A stretch of 64,000 nt of DNA from NCBI GenBank assembly GCA_930367205.1, contig OV884009.1, positions 91,471,189 through 91,535,188 on the forward strand, read 5' to 3'. The translations under genes and the position numbers were made by a program. Origin of the DNA: Acanthosoma haemorrhoidale. Lineage: Eukaryota > Arthropoda > Insecta > Hemiptera > Acanthosomatidae. Of this stretch, positions 43,500 through 57,236 are shown in pieces; position 1 is the stretch's first letter; each line of letters begins with the position of its first letter. The notes under the pieces were generated by a model that was given only the letters and a program-made list of their open reading frames with translations, had not been told where the DNA came from and searched no databases.

Positions 43500-43885
43500 A
43501 AGATATGTAATTCATGGGGTCCACGCTATTACCATCATACCTAATCAACTACGACTAAAAATACTGAGCGTATGTGGTTCTCATGCCCTCTCTGTGGTTT
43601 TCGTCTCATTGTGAAATGGCCAAAAAGAGATGACGGCGGGGAACTCAACTCCTTCCGGTCCTTGTACCAGATTGCTAAGCAAATAGAGTAGGTTGGAGAA
43701 GGGGGGGGGGTGAGCTCCTTGGCAAAATTTGTATGTATACATTGTAGGAATGTATGTATGTATACGTTGTATGAATGGAAATTGGGCGTAAGTATGAATG
43801 AATTTTTACATCCCCGTATACAATGCAGTACAAGTAAATTGTAATTGGTCGAATAAAGATCTTATTATAGATTACAAAAAAAAAG
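43500..43885 (+). pseudogene. LINE 3' UTR, variant tail, second copy
   Basis: Shares gagcgtatgtggttctcatg, gagctccttggcaaaat, tgtatgtatac and the end gtaattggtcgaataaagat with 24860-25240. It is followed by an A-rich tail (near 43875). Only non-coding 3' sequence is present. A G-run lies near 43703. Confidence 0.6.
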
Positions 43886-44769
43886 TTCTTCTATAAGATA
43901 AAATGTTGACGGTGGTAAGTTAAACCAACTGCTTAAGTTAACTACTAAAAAAATCAGAGTGTTCTTCCGTAAGCTATGAAAACCGAAAATATTATTCTAA
44001 CAAATAATTTAGTTTATTATGGTTCTGATGGCCTAATAGTATAGAGTCCATATCTATATTCCAAAACTAAGATTATACACTTAATCCTAGGATAAAAGCA
44101 CAGTATTAAGGGCAGTTTCGATTAGTATTATTGTAAGGGTTTACAAATGGTCTGGGATGGACTCATCATGACTATTATTGTGAAATGAGAGGATCTCGAG
44201 AGATTACTCAGCTCAAACTAACACATATGTCTGAATTCAGTTCATTGGACAGCTCTCAAAGCAATCAATACACACACAGAAACACAGTATTGTGACTAAA
44301 ACGAAGTCAATTCAAATTTTCACTCAATAAAAAAAAAAAATCTACTTATCACTTAACATGTACCTTATAAGTGAATCATGAATGATATGATCATGTTTTT
44401 AATTTGTTTAAAAAGAAATATTTATTATGTTATCATTAAATTTCTAAATAAATTTTTATTTTGATTGTTTTATTAAGTCTTGATAACACAGGAAGAAATA
44501 GGGAGTCTTAGAGCACAACAATTGTAATTATGGGTAAATGAACTATATTGCTCTAAAACAGTACAATGCTTGAAGCAAGGAGCTGTCTCACACAATAGAC
44601 AAAATATTAAATAATTTTATAATCCCAACAATACCTTTAATTGTCTCTGAATAAAAAAAAAAGAGCAGCTGAAGCTTTAATTAAGCTTTGAAATGAAGCA
44701 TAATGGATCTTTACCACTAAGCAACTTTAAAGCTCAATGAGATGATAATTTTTTTATTTATTGATATTA
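43886..44769. other. Intergenic, nothing recognised
   Basis: AT-rich with A runs near 44330 and 44655. About 44470-44510 (aacacaggaagaaatagg) weakly resembles part of repeat Y. Confidence 0.4.
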
Positions 44770-45072
44770 CTCCTTTATTGTGCTATAATTACAATCTGCC
44801 TTGCATAAGGCAATAAGTAATAAGATAAATGCTCTCATTAATACCATATTTACAGTTCATCATTCATTCGCTCATTCACGCAATATTTACAGACAGCCCA
44901 GAGACCTCCCAAATCCACATGCGAAGAGAAAGCGGAGTCTAGGGAAGTCCCCCACGCTCCTCCGTCAGCCGCGTCACCGGATGCTAGCCAGTGGAAGCTG
45001 ACCAAGAGCGCGAGAGCCACAGACGCTCAGGACATGATTGGAAAAACTGGCCATTGCCAGGACTCCCACCAG
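44770..45072 (-). pseudogene. Jockey-like LINE 3' UTR
   Basis: Minus-strand 3' UTR of the common family, beginning at an A-rich tail (plus tttttttatttattgat) and containing cagcccagagacctccc, gtcccccacgctcctcc and gagccacagacgctcagg. It stops at gactcccaccagatgataat, where unique DNA begins. Its inner part forms the left edge of the 664-bp array. Confidence 0.8.
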
Positions 45073-46938
45073 ATGATAATCAAAATAATTTCCATATTAA
45101 TTAACAATTACTAACACTAAAAATTGGTTGTTTATTTGTCTTTAAAATAAATCCTTTATATGGCTTTTAAAAGTGCTTTAAAATTTCGAATGAATTTATA
45201 TTTTGTTTTTGTCCAAAATATTTGTAGTGAAATGCATTTAATTAAGAAGTGTTGCAAGGGATCTCAATCAGCTTGCATAATATTATATCCATTGCATATT
45301 GTTTCAGATCTAAAATAGTGAGTGGTTTTGTTAAATTGAATCCTTCTTAATTCTAAGCCAACTCACGAAACTGGATAAATCATTCATGAGAGTTGCATAT
45401 TTCTGTTTCAACCGTAATACTTTTCCTCCAAAACTCTATATATTTACAACAACTTTATTATGGTAAAATTACAATCTGCCTGATTGGGCTATAAGTGATT
45501 GTGATAAATGATCTCATAATAATTTACAATTAACTCACTCATTCATACTTTATATACAAACAGCCCAAAGGCCTCCCTCGCGTGCGAAGGATGAAGCAGA
45601 GTCTTGGGAAGTCCCCCACGCTCCTCCGTCAGCCGCGTCACCGGATGCTAGCCAGTGGAAGCTGACCAAGAGCGCGAGAGCCACAGACGCTCAGGACATG
45701 ATTGGAAAAACTGGCCATTGCCAGGACTCCCACCAGATGATAATCAAAATAATTTCCATATTAATTAACAATTACTAACACTAAAAATTGGTTGTTTATT
45801 TGTCTTTAAAATAAATCCTTTATATGGCTTTTAAAAGTGCTTTAAAATTTCGAATGAATTTATATTTTGTTTTTGTCCAAAATATTTGTAGTGAAATGCA
45901 TTTAATTAAGAAGTGTTGCAAGGGATCTCAATCAGCTTGCATAATATTATATCCATTGCATATTGTTTCAGATCTAAAATAGTGAGTGGTTTTGTTAAAT
46001 TGAATCCTTCTTAATTCTAAGCCAACTCACGAAACTGGATAAATCATTCATGAGAGTTGCATATTTCTGTTTCAACCGTAATACTTTTCCTCCAAAACTC
46101 TATATATTTACAACAACTTTATTATGGTAAAATTACAATCTGCCTGATTGGGCTATAAGTGATTGTGATAAATGATCTCATAATAATTTACAATTAACTC
46201 ACTCATTCATACTTTATATACAAACAGCCCAAAGGCCTCCCTCGCGTGCGAAGGATGAAGCAGAGTCTTGGGAAGTCCCCCACGCTCCTCCGTCAGCCGC
46301 GTCACCGGATGCTAGCCAGTGGAAGCTGACCAAGAGCGCGAGAGCCACAGACGCTCAGGACATGATTGGAAAAACTGGCCATTGCCAGGACTCCCACCAG
46401 ATGATAATCAAAATAATTTCCATATTAATTAACAATTACTAACACTAAAAATTGGTTGTTTATTTGTCTTTAAAATAAATCCTTTATATGGCTTTTAAAA
46501 GTGCTTTAAAATTTCGAATGAATTTATATTTTGTTTTTGTCCAAAATATTTGTAGTGAAATGCATTTAATTAAGAAGTGTTGCAAGGGATCTCAATCAGC
46601 TTGCATAATATTATATCCATTGCATATTGTTTCAGATCTAAAATAGTGAGTGGTTTTGTTAAATTGAATCCTTCTTAATTCTAAGCCAACTCACGAAACT
46701 GGATAAATCATTCATGAGAGTTGCATATTTCTGTTTCAACCGTAATACTTTTCCTCCAAAACTCTATATATTTACAACAACTTTATTATGGTAAAATTAC
46801 AATCTGCCTGATTGGGCTATAAGTGATTGTGATAAATGATCTCATAATAATTTACAATTAACTCACTCATTCATACTTTATATACAAACAGCCCAAAGGC
46901 CTCCCTCGCGTGCGAAGGATGAAGCAGAGTCTTGGGAA
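44947..46938. repeat. 664-bp tandem array, three units
   Basis: The landmark gtcccccacg recurs at 44947, 45611, 46275 and 46939, always 664 bp apart, and the intervening sequence is the same by eye. Each unit has three parts: about 125 bp of LINE 3' UTR (minus strand), about 370 bp of unrelated AT-rich DNA (starting gatgataatcaaaataattt), and about 165 bp of another LINE 3' terminus (ending at the next gtcccccacg). After 46939 the sequence diverges into a different, longer LINE copy. The structure fits unequal exchange between two neighbouring LINE tails. Confidence 0.93.
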
Positions 46939-47680
46939 GTCCCCCACGCCCCTACTTCAACCGCGTCACTGGATAAGAGTCAGTGGAGGCTGACCAAGAG
47001 CGCGAAAGCCACGGACCCTCAGGACATGATTAAAGAAACTGACCGTTGCCAGGACATCCACTGTCACTTATTTATAGCAGGTCACGAGACCACTGCCGTT
47101 TTAGTCTCCGAGGAGGATTATAGGGATGAGTGGTGCAGTGCAATGACTGTGCTAGGGAATTAGGGTAGTTGGATAGGTTACTAAGGAATTACCTGAACTT
47201 GGAAGGGATGGGTTCAAGAATATAAGGTATATTAAGATCGTTATGAAGGGTTCTGTTGCTGACGTAATAAGGGGCATTTACTATTGTTCTTTACTTTTGA
47301 TTGAAAGGATTGGATACGATTGATGTTCGACTTTTTTGCTGTCCCCCATAGCTCTATTCCGTATCTCCAGATTGGCTTAACTATACCTTTGTAAATTAGA
47401 AATTTGTTTTCTATTGAGAGATGGGATGTCCTTTAAAGTAGTCTGTACAGTAGTCCAAAGAGTCTGTTTAGTTCTTGTCTTTTTAGCCTCGTATGTGGGT
47501 TCCAGGTCAATCGTTTGTCGAGATGGTTGCCTAAGTACCGTACTAACTCGGATACAGGGAAAGGAATGGAATTAAAAGAAACTAGTGGGCAAGACTTGCG
47601 GCAGAGAGTGAAGGTAATGTGGGAACATTTTGCTTCATTGACGGATTTGAATAATAACATTATTATCATTACACATTAAC
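46939..47680 (-). pseudogene. Jockey-like LINE, ORF2 C-terminal part and 3' UTR
   Basis: Minus strand. A frame at 47433-47669 reads NEAKCSHITFTLCRKSCPL, then VRYLGNHLDKRLTWNPHTR and LYRLL. After a frameshift come KPIWRYGIELWGTAKK and the C-terminal end near 47090, followed by 3' UTR down to the tandem array. It is 5'-truncated at about 47680 within the RT thumb. It matches 29900-30975 on the opposite strand and gives the best-preserved text of this part of the protein. Confidence 0.8.
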
Positions 47681-50600
47681 GTCATTCCTTCACACTTTAC
47701 TCGGTCAGGTTGGTTGTTTCCCAGCTATAAGAGCGTCTTATCTTGAGTATCTTTGTGAACCTTACGTTCGTACTTAGACTAGTCAAAGCTGTAGTCAACA
47801 CTCCTTTATACAATACAATATAATCCCTTCACTCTGGCAGATAAAGCAATAGCCCTTGACGTTGTAGCCTTAAGATTTTCCAAATCCCATGAAATGTTAA
47901 TTTCGTAACCATATTCTTTTGCTGGCTTCTTATCATGTAACGTTTACCTCGACAATCCTCTTCGTTCCCTAAAGCGATGGTGGACTCTCGATAATTGCGT
48001 GGTGATTACACTGTTCTATGGTTTTGCTGGAGAACGTTTTAGTTATTAAGTGGTTAGAAAAAATATCTAAAAAATATTTTGAGTATTCATTTTTAATATG
48101 TATTATTATGAGTTAGCGAGCTCACTGTTAACAATGGGCTCCCACGATTATTGTTTGAATACTGAAATTTTCCGAGGGACAAAAGGATTTACGGTATAAT
48201 GTTTTTACTGTAAACTCTAATAAAAGAGGTAGGTAAATAAAAGATTAGTGTTAAAAATTGAGCAGAATGGGAATAAAAGGCGCTTGTGAAGTAAGGGGTT
48301 AAAGTAATTAACTTTTAATTAGTCGATATCGGGGTTTATTATTTTTAAAAAATACGTAAAAGCAATTTTCCATCCTCATTTAATGAAAGTATAATTTATT
48401 AAAGCCAATTTTCTGTTATTAGAAGCAAAAAATCCTATTGTCTACCCAACTAAGACAAAAAGTAATTTACCTAAATGATCTGATTTGTATCAAATTTACA
48501 ATTTTACAGTCACGCTCTCGTGTACTCATCCACTGCAGACATAAACTGGGGTCATTCATACGCAGTGAAGGAAATATTAATGTGCAAGATCATCACCTCC
48601 CTAGCAAAGGAGAAGAGGGGAGGTATCAAGGAGATCGCCAACGCTGCTACTGCAGCCAAATCATAACAGTCTAAAAGAGAGTGTGAGAGCCGCAGACGCT
48701 CTGGACATGTGTATAGACACTGGCCTGTGACGATAATGGGAATTTCGTTGAGGATAGGTTTCTGTTAATCCATTGAGGGAACTTTCGATTAATTTCGTGA
48801 ACCGGTTGAGTCTTAGTACGACAAGACTACGAACACTACGCATGAACCAATATGAACCACTCTTGTAAAATTGCCCTAATTCTTTCTAAATTCTTGAAAT
48901 TTTGTAGGTAAGTAAGCAATAATAAATATGTACAGTACAACTGCCTAACTTATCTGAAATATTTTTCTTTTATAATTTATATCAAAAATTATAGTATTGT
49001 ATTTATCCCTGTAGTTTAGGAGGATCGTATGAGTGAATTTCATAGCGTTCATGTTAGGTAGTGAATAAAATTACCTACATAGCTGGATGATACTATTACC
49101 ATGTGCACTGAAGTGACATAACCTGTATTCGTTCAATTAATATCTGAGTACCAAAGGGATGTGGTTATGACTGGGAAAGGTATCATTATTTGCATGCATA
49201 TACTTAGGTTCATTACATAGGTTCTTTGGCCAATTACTAAGCTTACACAATTAATGTTTACTAGTGCGCTAAAATAAAATGTAGCCATTTTTGTTTGACG
49301 CGATTGAATAAGAGTACTGTGCTAATCTTCTAATTTATATTACTGAGAATCTATATTTATTTTTTTAATTATTTTTAAAACTCATCTAAAATGATATATT
49401 TCATGAATTTTTTCACGAGACGAAATTACGATAACTAGCTTGAAATAGAAAATAAATCATTTTCATATATAAACAGTATCGAGAGTTGTTTCTTTAAAAC
49501 TTATTGAATGATTCTGAAGAAACTAATATGCGTTATTTAATAAAAATACCATCATAGTAAATACGACAAAAATATACAGAGCTGAAATATTAAACTAGGA
49601 AAAATGCAGTTTTACTTCAACAAAATAAAATATTAGCTGACCCAAAATGTTCATTTGAAAATATATTTCGATTGAATAATTTCCTGACGATCGCTTCGTG
49701 CCTGAATGAAAGTAGAGTTTCTTCACGCTTGGCAAATCGACGCTATTTGCGTTCATTCTTTGACTCATTCTACCACTTTATAGACTGAACTGAGTTTCTG
49801 GAGTTGGCAAATGTTATATTGCTCAATTCAACGGTAAATTTTAATTAAAAATTATCATGTAAAAAAACAAACAAATTAAAACGATAGAAATTATAAAAAA
49901 AGGGGCATGAGTTTGTTTTGTAGTATTTTGTTTAGATTTTTAGTTGAAGAAATTTATAGATTTTTATTTTTAAAAAATATATCATTAATATTATATTTAC
50001 AACTTTACACTTACTCCCTGTTTCATAGTGTATCTACAATGTACAGCCATACATGCAATTCCCACGCTACCACTGCAGCCGAATCGCCACTACGAGACTT
50101 AAATATGAAAATCCTTTAACCAACTTTTCAAATGCTGTTCAAATTTCTAAGTTTTTTTTTTCCTCATGGCTGATAACATCATATCAGCACCAAAATATTA
50201 TGTATATAGAATAATATTATTAATACATAATATTATATAAATCGAGAAGGCAAATATATTCCTAGAAGTTTCAGTAGGTTTTTTTGGACACTATTGAAGT
50301 TATTTACATCTTTTCGTTTCCTGAAATACCTTGTCGTCCTTTTTAAGTATGATTATTGTTTTTAATGAACCCTTCCGTTAATTATTATTAAAATGATAAT
50401 TATCCAGCAATATCATTAACGTGACTGACACTGAGGTAAACGGATATGAAGCATCCACATTACAGTGTAGTATGTTATAAGATCAAGTTTCAATAGATTA
50501 GTAATTAGGGATAGTTAACTAAGTAAATAATTGGTCATTCTGTATACTTAAAACACTTTATATTGAAATCTCGATACATTCTCTTCAACTTCTGCGTTCT

Positions 50601-51149
50601 TTATTCAGTTTGTATGTATTTAAAAAAAAAAACGTTAATCTCTCTATAGTTTCTGTTTATTGTCACGTGATCAGCCGGCGATTAGACTATTTAACCATTC
50701 TCAGGGAGGTAAATCAAACATATACAATACAACATCTTTATATAAAATAGTACATTCATATACAAATGCAAAATTATCTTCAAAATAATTGATCCGATTT
50801 CCTTAATAACTGTTCATATTTCCTGGTTACCTTCTAACGTATGTTGTTATTTTTAATTTTGCAAAGAAGTTACCAATTTGGTATGCAATAGTGGAACAGT
50901 GAAACTATTATTTCAAAGACAATATCAGTCAACGATACGTTGTTTTATCCTTTAAATTGTTACCAGCTTTTCAATTTATTATTATAAATTAAATAGTAAT
51001 TAAATGTTTATATGTTGATTTTCAGTCCACAGGATGCATAGATTCGCAAAACGTTGACTGATAATGCATTAATAAATGAAGACTAAAGATAATTTTTTTG
51101 AGAGACTAAAGATGTCTTGAAAATTATGAAATTGGCATAGTTTTTTTGA
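47681..51149. other. Intergenic, two tiny LINE scraps
   Basis: About 47950-48000 (plus) reads YLDNPLRSLKRWWTLDN, resembling the LINE ORF2 end. About 48672-48735 (minus) matches the LINE 3' UTR block gagccgcagacgctctgg. A small AT hairpin lies at about 50196-50245 (arms aatattatgtat and atacataatatt). Otherwise AT-rich with no recognised gene. Confidence 0.4.
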
Positions 51150-51545
51150 AACTTCTTTATTTTGATAAAATTACAATCCACCTTATTGGGCAATAAATAA
51201 TAGTGATACATGTTCTCATTCATACCATTCTCATACACTCGCTCATTCATACAGTACAAACTGCCCAGAGACCTCCCAAATCCACATTGTTGACACCTCC
51301 CTCGCATGCGAAAAAGAAAGCGAAGTCCCCCACGCTCCTCCATCGCTGAGAAAGAGCGCAAGAGCCACAGACGCTTAGGATATGATTGGAGAAACTGGTC
51401 ATTGCCAGGACTTCCACTGTCATGTTTTTATAGTAGGTCACTAGGCCACTACACTTTTAGTCTCCAAGGAGACTTCTAGGAATGTGTGACACAGTGTAAT
51501 GACTGTGCTAGGGGGCCAGAGTCGTTGGATAGGTTACTATGGAAG
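51150..51545 (-). pseudogene. Jockey-like LINE 3' UTR and end of ORF2
   Basis: Minus-strand copy running from the tail (plus ttctttattttgataaaatt) through aagtcccccacgctcctcc and gagccacagacgcttagg to the degenerate ORF2 end near 51430-51545. It has a small deletion in the UTR relative to the other copies (catcgctgagaaagagcgc). Dead. Confidence 0.75.
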
Positions 51546-53139
51546 TAAATGCAATTTATTTCAAAGCTGAAGTTAATAATTACTAACTTTTAATAATTTT
51601 TACGTAACTTAAAAAAAATTAGAATATGTAGTCCACAGATCCATGGATTAACTAGTACAGGTGTAATTGTTCTGGGTAAATAGTCATGTGTGTATGAAAA
51701 ATGGTAAAAAATAATAGCCCTTTCGAGATGGAATGGGGAGTCTATTCAGGCTAAGAGACTATGGGAATGCATGGGTTGGATCAAACCTTCTTATATGCTT
51801 CAATAGCGCTCAGGTGCATTGCTCTTGATTTACCTGGGGCTACCTGTCCTTTCAGACTTTTTTCACCCTTGTGAACGTAGCTTGGTGGACCCGACGTAAA
51901 TGGAAGGGTTGCAATGCACTTACTCACTCTTCAATGAAACAATTACCGGAAAATTCCTTTGGAGTAATTTACTCCGATATTTCAACGTTAACTTTTCATT
52001 AGTTGCATGAGTTTTTCGGACAATGATAGTCACACGCACCCCAATGACACATGCTCATTTTTCCGAGGTGTTTTTTTTTTTTTTTTGGCTACGTACAAAA
52101 ATGAAAATAAAACCCAAACAACTTTTTTATTATAGTATGTCTCCATTTATTAAATATACGCATTCATTTTTTAATTGCTTACATAGTCAAACTGCAATTA
52201 GTAATATTGTTGCCACCACAATACCTAAAAGTGACAGAAAAAATGAGAGAAAAATGAGAACTAATTTATCAGACGATTTAAACACATATGTATCTAAGTG
52301 CTCTTATTGCAAACAGCTAAAGGTCCTTCTGGTTGACTACCAGCATATATTTATAATTCCCCATTATTCTTAAATAAAAATAATCGTGAAAGAGTTCAGA
52401 AGAAGAAAATGACGTCACTTGTCGGATGCACTTCACAGGTGAAAAATATCTTTTTCGACTAAAGCAATAAAAAATTACGAAAATCAATGAGATGGCTCAA
52501 AACACCACAGAATCGCAATAAGGTTTAACGAAAAAAAAACCTAAGAGGAAAAGAACTAATTTACTCACAAGAATGGTGTCACGTACTCGACAAATAACTA
52601 CCTCACGGCCAAGGACTTGTCAAGTGGGACAATAACCAAGGGCACTCGTAGCGAAGCGGGAACGAAGTTTGGAAGCTACCCAGAAGAACATCTAAATTCC
52701 TCACTTCCTGGAGTGAGGGGGAAGAAATTTGTTTAATTACACGCATCTTAGAAACATGCGACTAACGGAAGGTTATATATACAATGCGTCTGCACTTAAA
52801 ACTTACCAAAATGGATTTTTTTTATATATAATTAATTACCTTTTTAAAAACTTCTTTTAACTTTATTTTATTTACGAAGTGATCCGCGTATTTTAAAGAG
52901 TGTTATACAACTGTTCCAAAGGAGTCACAGCACGTATTTTTTTTTAAATATAGTTACCTGGACTTGGTGGTGGGGGTACCATGGTCCAAGAAGTCTAAGG
53001 GTAGTGGTTTTAGCAATTATGACATCTCCCTATTCTGCTTGGGGTTTTGTTTGGAGCTTTTCCGACAATAAACAAATAACATCTTCTTCTCAATTCAAGA
53101 TTAGGATATCAGAGTTTGGTTATTATCTATCAGAAGTTT
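51546..53139. other. Intergenic, nothing recognised
   Basis: GC-richer patches at about 51720-51910 and 52560-52720 are unassigned. The 116-codon plus frame at 52023-52373 has no known motif. Confidence 0.4.
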
Positions 53140-53270
53140 CCAATCCATCTTGGATACACACCTCCTTGCTGTCTAAAACATCACATCCTGTCTACCCAAT
53201 GATCACCGCAGGTAGGGTATTAACATACAGCAGAAACTGAGTATAGTCAGTGAGGCAATTTTACAATGTC
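53140..53270 (+). repeat. Dispersed repeat X, copy 3
   Basis: Carries acacacctccttgctgtcta, ccaatgatcaccgcaggtag, and gaggcaattttacaatgtct, in the same order as the other copies but more diverged. Confidence 0.5.
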
Positions 53271-54854
53271 TAACTTTTTTATAGTTTTATTTTTTTTTTA
53301 AATATATTCCTTAAATAGTGCATACGACACATTGTCCAGATAATTTTATAACTATGAATTTGACCGCTACTAAAAACTTACATTCTATTTGACGATAGAG
53401 GTCCCTGAATGAAAGTGGAATCCCTGATTATCTTGTATTTATTTAAATTTACAATTTAATTTTGTATTTATTTAAATAGTACAACTATACAATTTAAGCA
53501 TTCCTATGTGTGTACATAATTGAATTTATTATTCTTAGTTTACTTAATAGTACAAACTATTATCTAAAGTTGATAGCTTGGAAAAAACAAAAGGAAATTA
53601 AATTATTTTCGATGTGGATGTGTCGATAGAAAACCTTTGGTTGAAAACTGAGTGACTTAAGGTGGACTAACAAAACTGTTTTTCTCCCAAGCAATATTAA
53701 AAATACAAAACATAAAACATTTTGTTTTCATTATACCTTTAAAACGAGACAATAACCATTTTCTAGGGTAGTTCCATAAAAAAAAAAATCACTTTCGGGC
53801 TAATAGATTTATACATTAAACATAAAAATAAATATTCAGAATTATATTGCAAAAATTATAAAATAAACAATGAGTTCGGGTATCTAATAAACCGGAACAT
53901 ATAATCAAAATATTGTAACTGAATTGTATATCAAATTTTAAATAGAGTTTTCATATTCTAAAAAAAAACACTTATAATACTTTATTGTATAGCAGAATAA
54001 CCAACCCTATAGATATTCAACATACGCTCTATATGAGCGTGGAAGGTTTCTGGGATCTATTCAAATAGGAAATTAATGAAATACAGAAAAATAATAATAG
54101 CTACTAATTATGACTAATTAAATTGGATGGAGATAAGTGGGAAATTCGAAGTTCGATAAATTGGGAGGGTAGTTAAAGAACACACATGAGTTACTTACAT
54201 GGTATACTGATGAATAACTAATGTGGCTTCACTAGTTAAGCTATCGAAAGATACTGCCGGGTCAGATTGGCCCCGCGTTCACGGCAGCAACGGAAATGAG
54301 CCATGAGTTAATAGAGAAGACAAAAAGAAATTTAAGGAATAAGAGAAGGACCTCATATCCAATGCCTCTCCCCCCTTATTACCAAAGCCTACCCCTAAGG
54401 AGAGTGGGTAAATATTCCGCCTTGAACTGTTCTTTATGCGCCGCCAGCCCCGCCACTCGGCCTTCCCTATTTTAACCTAATCCCCCCTGGGAAGGCACTA
54501 AAGCGACCATAAACCAAAAATAAGGAGTCCCTCCTCTCGACTAAATCGACCTCCTGCTGCCCTGTCTTGCCCCTCCGCATGTCCATCCCCACCTATGCAT
54601 ATTTAGAGGCCGTAAAATACATTTTATCCATTTCGACGAGTGACGCGAATCTAACACCCTCGATAATACAACAACAGATTCAGTGAATTTTTTGACGTGT
54701 TAATTAATACATCGTATTTTAAGAATATTATTGAAATTTCTCGTTATAATGACTTGATGACATTTGAAACGCTGCACCAAGGTAAACAAACCAATATTGC
54801 AACTCTAATGGTAAATCGCATAGCTGAGGCGTTCTAAGTATAATATTATACATT
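53271..54854. other. Intergenic, GC-richer patch at 54240-54620
   Basis: Mostly AT-rich. About 54240-54620 is conspicuously GC-rich and pyrimidine-rich on the plus strand, with no open frame or repeat end that I could recognise. Confidence 0.35.
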
Positions 54855-55400
54855 CAAAATTTTATAAAATTACAATCTGCCTTATTGGGTAATAAATAAT
54901 TATGATAAATGTTCTCATTCATAGCATATTTATAATTTTCATTCAAAAAGTATTTATAAACAGCCCAAAGACCTCCACAATCCACATGGTAGTCACCTTC
55001 CTCGCATGCGAAACAGGAAGCGGAGTCATGGGAAGTCCCCCACCCTCCTCCGTCAGGCGCGTAACCGGAAATGAGACAGTGGAGGCTGAAAAACAGTGTG
55101 AGAGCCACAGACGCTCAGGACGTGATTGGTAAAACTATCCATTACCAGGACTTTTACTGTCACGTTTTTATAGCAGGTCATGAGGTCACTGCCGCTTTAG
55201 TCCCCGAGGAGGATTATAGAGATGAGTGGCCAAGTGCAATGACTGTGCTAGGGGATTAGGGTGGTTGGATAGGTTTATACAGAATTTTATGAACCTATGA
55301 AAAGGGGTGAGTTCAAAAATGAAGGGTATATTAACATTGTTATGAAGTTGCTGACTTTTGATTGAAAAGATTGGAAGCGCTTGATGTGTATAATATTGCA
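54855..55400 (-). pseudogene. Jockey-like LINE, ORF2 end and 3' UTR
   Basis: Minus strand. The tail starts near plus ttttataaaattacaatctg. The UTR contains gggaagtcccccaccctcc and gagccacagacgctcagg. The ORF2 end reads FIKFCINLSNHPNPLAQSLH and ATHLYNPPRGLKRQ (55186-55330). It is 5'-truncated near 55400, directly followed by unrelated AT-rich DNA. Confidence 0.75.
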
Positions 55401-57236
55401 AGTACTAAAATACTTAATCTAAGTATTTCCCAATGCACTGTTAAGATAATTGATACTTGGTTTCTAAAACAATCCTGTAAAATCATTAATAAACTAGAAG
55501 ATACAGAATATAAGAATTTAATTGTGTACACGAACTCTTTTTTTTGAGAAAAATGTAATAATAGAAATAAAAGAATGGTTTCAAGTACTGTTCCAAGTCA
55601 CATTTTATCACGATTATTACATGTTATTAAATAAGATAAAACTATGGTAGTGGGCTTGAGCACAACAAATTTAACGAAAAGTAACTGTAGATAGAGGTAT
55701 ATGAGAAAACTTTATCCATGGTTAAATTTACAATTTATCTTGTTACTGCATTGTTATTTTAGGTTCCAGTATTCTTTCTATGTTATTGTATTGGCCATAA
55801 CATAATGATGAATAATGATGACATAATGGAAAAAAAACAAAAAAACCCTCATTTACAAATGGAAATAAAATTAAATAAAAATTTTTAAATTAACTAACAC
55901 TATTTACAATACAACTAAATATTTACAAACTAGATTAAAGTAATCCTTAAGATAATAGTAATCAAGGTTTTTACTTGAACACATATTTTTTTTGGGGTGG
56001 TACATAAAATATTTAGATACTAAATAAATTATTTAGTTATAAATGATCGGTTCTTTTATGAGATAATTTATTAATTTAATTACAGGGAATATAAAGAAAA
56101 AAAAAGTTCTACAATTTGGTATCTATTACCTCACCGGCTTATCTCCTTTTGAGTTTTCTCAATGCTAGGAAGCTATTACAAATTTTAATTTTGTGTGTTT
56201 CCAAAGATATTTTTTTTCTTGATTACAGTTAAAAAAACAATCATACAACAATTGGGCAATAATTGTTCTAATGAAAAAAATAAGATCTAATTCGTACAAA
56301 GTATAAGATTTAATGTTCTAAACTTGTCTCCAATGTAGTCTCATAAGTTGGACACAGAGAAAAAAAAGAAATTAGAGGATATTGAAGTACAAACTTTTCT
56401 GAAAGCCATCAATAAAAACCACCTATTTAATATTGTTCCAAACAATGTAATATTTCATTATTTTTTTTATAAGAGGAAATGTTCAGTGATCGCTGCAAAA
56501 ATGGCACAAATTGATTTCTGTCTAAAGTACAAACACGGGTTAAGCTGGTAATGAGTTAATTACCTTAGTATATCTTAATAAAACACTTAGTTCACGATTT
56601 CCGTGACGCACATTTAGTCAGTCAAAAAATGTATTTGATACAACAATAAAAATAACCCGATTTTAATTAGATATTTTTTAGGTAGGTATATATCCCGGAC
56701 TAAATGAATGGAATAAAGTTAGTGAGTGGACATATCAATATAAAAGTGTTTTTGTAAAATTTGGCCTAGATACGGTAGTTTCCCGACCCTTTATGAGTCA
56801 ACTTCCTCGGGGGAAATATCTTAGTAGCTCCACCTTATTTTTCGATACGAGCCAATTAAATTGAATTTATGATATGTGCCCTCCCCCCCTCTTTGTGTTC
56901 TGACAAGAGACAAATTGAAGAATGTATTTTCTAATTGTGCCCGATTTCACTTTTACATTTATATCGCATTGTAAACTTTTTTTTTTAACCATTTATTGGT
57001 CTCATGTATGTTTTTTTATTCATCTTTAGTAGCTATTTTTTTTTATATTTTTCTGAAATTCGACTTAGTCTAACCTTATAGGATAACATTTTGATATCGA
57101 ACCAACCTCTGACAACTCTGTGTTAGACAACCTATTTATGTAGCCTTATTGATATTCCTTAAACTCACCCCCTCGGCTGCGTAGGTTTTTTCAATTTAGG
57201 CTTAGTTCAGTATTTTGCCCAAAAATGCGTGCTTTT
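55401..57236. other. Intergenic, nothing recognised
   Basis: AT-rich with long A and T runs. Short frames (55362-55547, 56348-56551) carry no motif. Confidence 0.4.
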
